NCBI GenBank assembly: GCA_039934475.1
Contig: JBDTMC010000022.1
Location: forward strand, 1-32,300
DNA length: 32,300 bases
DNA from: JBDTMC01 sp039934475
GTDB taxonomy: Bacteria; Acidobacteriota; Terriglobia; Bryobacterales; Bryobacteraceae
Reading direction: 5' to 3'
Position 1 is the first letter of the stretch. Every line of letters starts with the position of its first letter. The translations under genes and the position numbers were made by a program. A model generated the notes under the pieces. The model saw only the letters and a list, made by a program, of their open reading frames with translations, searched no databases and had not been told where the DNA came from. This document shows, piece by piece, positions 31,179 through 32,300 of the stretch.

Positions 31179-32300
31179 TCCTGCGGCGGTAGATGACTGT
31201 CCCCGGGGTATGGCCAATGGGTTCGTACTGGGCGAGCCAGGGGCGGAGGTCGGCGAGTGTGGTGAGGGCGAGGGCGGGATTGTAGGGTCCGAGGCCATCC
31301 ACCAGAAACGTGGGCGCGGTGGTGAGGAGTTCGGCGCGGTTGTGCGCGGCGATGGCGGGGTAAAGGACTTCGGAGTTGGTGAGGTGGCGGTCGGCAAGCA
31401 CGCCGTTCAACGGCTGGGAGTCGAGGAACCGGGTGCCTGCTGGGATGCGCGTGAGCATGTATATGTCGGGGCGGTAGCCATAGACGAGCAGTGTGTCGCC
31501 GGGGCGCGCCTGCGCGGTAAGTTGGGTGGCGGCGGCGCGGGAGTCATTGCTCATGGCGAGATCGCGCCAGGAGGTGTCTCCGGCAGCGAGTTGGACGTAA
31601 CGGGGGCCGTAGCGGGCCAGCGGGATGGTGAGCAACAGCAGCAGCGCGATGGCGTACTTACGGTTGAGGAGGGTGAGACCGCGCGCAGCGAGAAGGACCA
31701 CGACGGGGAGCAGTTGGAAGTAGTAGCGGGGGAAGAAGCGGAAGCCCGCGGCCACGGCGAGAGCGGAGAGAAGCAGCCAGGCAAAGAGGCGGGGCTCATG
31801 TTTACTCCGCAGAGCAACGATGGCGGCGAGGACGGCGGTGAGGTGGAAGCCGGCCCACGCTAACGAGCGAGTCAGTCCCTCGCGGAGCGGGTTAGCGATG
31901 AAAGTTTGACGGGAGTAAGTGAAGCCCCAATCCCAGACTTGAGTCCAGTAACTCTGGAGGGCGTTCTGATAGTCGACGAGCGCGAGGTGGAGGGCAACGG
32001 GGAAGGCGAAGCCGGCGAGGGTCCACAGTGCCGCAGTAGGGTTCCAAAGAACGCAGGCGGCCAGAACGAAGATGCCTTTGGTGTTGGTGAGGAAAGCGAG
32101 GGCGGCTACGGCTCCGCTCCAGGCGGGGCGTTTGGCGGCGGCGAGCCAAAGGGCCGCGATGTGAGGGGCGATCATGAGTAAATCGGGCGCCAGAGCCATG
32201 ATGGCGGAAGGCACGCCAAACGTAAGGTAGAAGGCCAGCAGGGCGGCTGCGGTGAGCGCTTCACGGGGACCCCAAAGGGTGAGGGCGAGACGGTAGAGGA
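31132..32300 (-). CDS. Polytopic membrane glycosyltransferase (GT-C/ArnT-like), N-terminus outside window
   Basis: The frame stays open to the window edge, so at least 388 residues and a missing N-terminus. The visible part has about eight hydrophobic helices, for example near EALTAAALLAFYLTFGV, WSGAVAALAFL, IFVLAACVLW, FHLTAVLAAIVAL, LFAWLLLSALAVAAG, YFQLLPVVVLL and YAIALLLLLTIPLA. A soluble C-terminal domain follows (about the last 150 residues; GDTLLVYGYRPDIYMLT, PTFLVDGLGPY). That layout matches GT-C enzymes of the ArnT/PMT class, which use lipid-linked sugars; the catalytic Asp-containing first loop lies outside the window. The last 47 bases overlap the convergent crotonase gene. Confidence 0.8.
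   Translation of the reverse strand, partial: LYRLALTLWGPREALTAAALLAFYLTFGVPSAIMALAPDLLMIAPHIAALWLAAAKRPAWSGAVAALAFLTNTKGIFVLAACVLWNPTAALWTLAGFAFPVALHLALVDYQNALQSYWTQVWDWGFTYSRQTFIANPLREGLTRSLAWAGFHLTAVLAAIVALRSKHEPRLFAWLLLSALAVAAGFRFFPRYYFQLLPVVVLLAARGLTLLNRKYAIALLLLLTIPLARYGPRYVQLAAGDTSWRDLAMSNDSRAAATQLTAQARPGDTLLVYGYRPDIYMLTRIPAGTRFLDSQPLNGVLADRHLTNSEVLYPAIAAHNRAELLTTAPTFLVDGLGPYNPALALTTLADLRPWLAQYEPIGHTPGTVIYRRRTTAPSSTEPSSPGTR

Overview
The window looks like a chromosomal segment of a GC-rich acidobacterium, most likely near Bryobacter / Candidatus Solibacter. This is inferred from gene content, not from a marker gene. The clues are an Oar-type TonB receptor with an N-terminal carboxypeptidase-regulatory domain next to a secreted FG-GAP/ASPIC-UnbV protein and a TPR protein, a divergent winged-helix/membrane regulator of a type common in that phylum, many secreted TPR proteins, and a Tat-exported sugar isomerase. 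No rRNA, tRNA, CRISPR array, insertion sequence or phage gene was recognised.

Layout. 1-1710: end of a TPR gene, an intrinsic terminator and a secreted metallophosphoesterase. 1711-2415: a graveyard with a truncated VapBC-like toxin-antitoxin pair and a scrap resembling an ABC-F ATPase. 2416-6349: a secreted two-domain esterase, a YggX-type iron-trafficking protein, an ECF sigma factor coupled to a small membrane protein, and a DUF433 antitoxin whose DUF5615 toxin has a one-base frameshift. 6478-7479: a secreted protein with a POTRA-like N-terminus and a HEAT-like C-terminus. 7481-15810: Oar-type receptor, FG-GAP/UnbV protein and TPR protein on the minus strand, with a divergent transmembrane winged-helix regulator; the intergenic region carries two ACGT-centred palindromes exactly 10 bp apart. 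15845-20425: a compact minus-strand run of galU, an unrecognised gene, a sugar isomerase/epimerase, an SDR dehydrogenase and a TPR-thioredoxin. 20496-26173: a BtuB-like TonB receptor, an orphan chemoreceptor without a clear HAMP domain, and two secreted proteins with repeat-like helices. 26180-32300: RNase III, a GNAT acetyltransferase, L-serine dehydratase, GalE, a periplasmic glutathione peroxidase, an ECHDC3-like crotonase and a membrane glycosyltransferase that runs off the end.

How the genes fit together. Much of the window concerns the cell envelope: outer-membrane import (two TonB receptors), exported TPR, propeller and hydrolase proteins, and UDP-sugar supply (GalU makes UDP-glucose, GalE converts it to UDP-galactose). 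Four-base ATGA overlaps point to translational coupling in several operons. Several starts lie directly after a good -10 hexamer and have no Shine-Dalgarno sequence, which suggests leaderless mRNAs. The most interesting candidate system is the regulator / Oar receptor / FG-GAP / TPR locus with its paired palindromes. Functions beyond named families are inferences from the translated sequence; no database search was possible.
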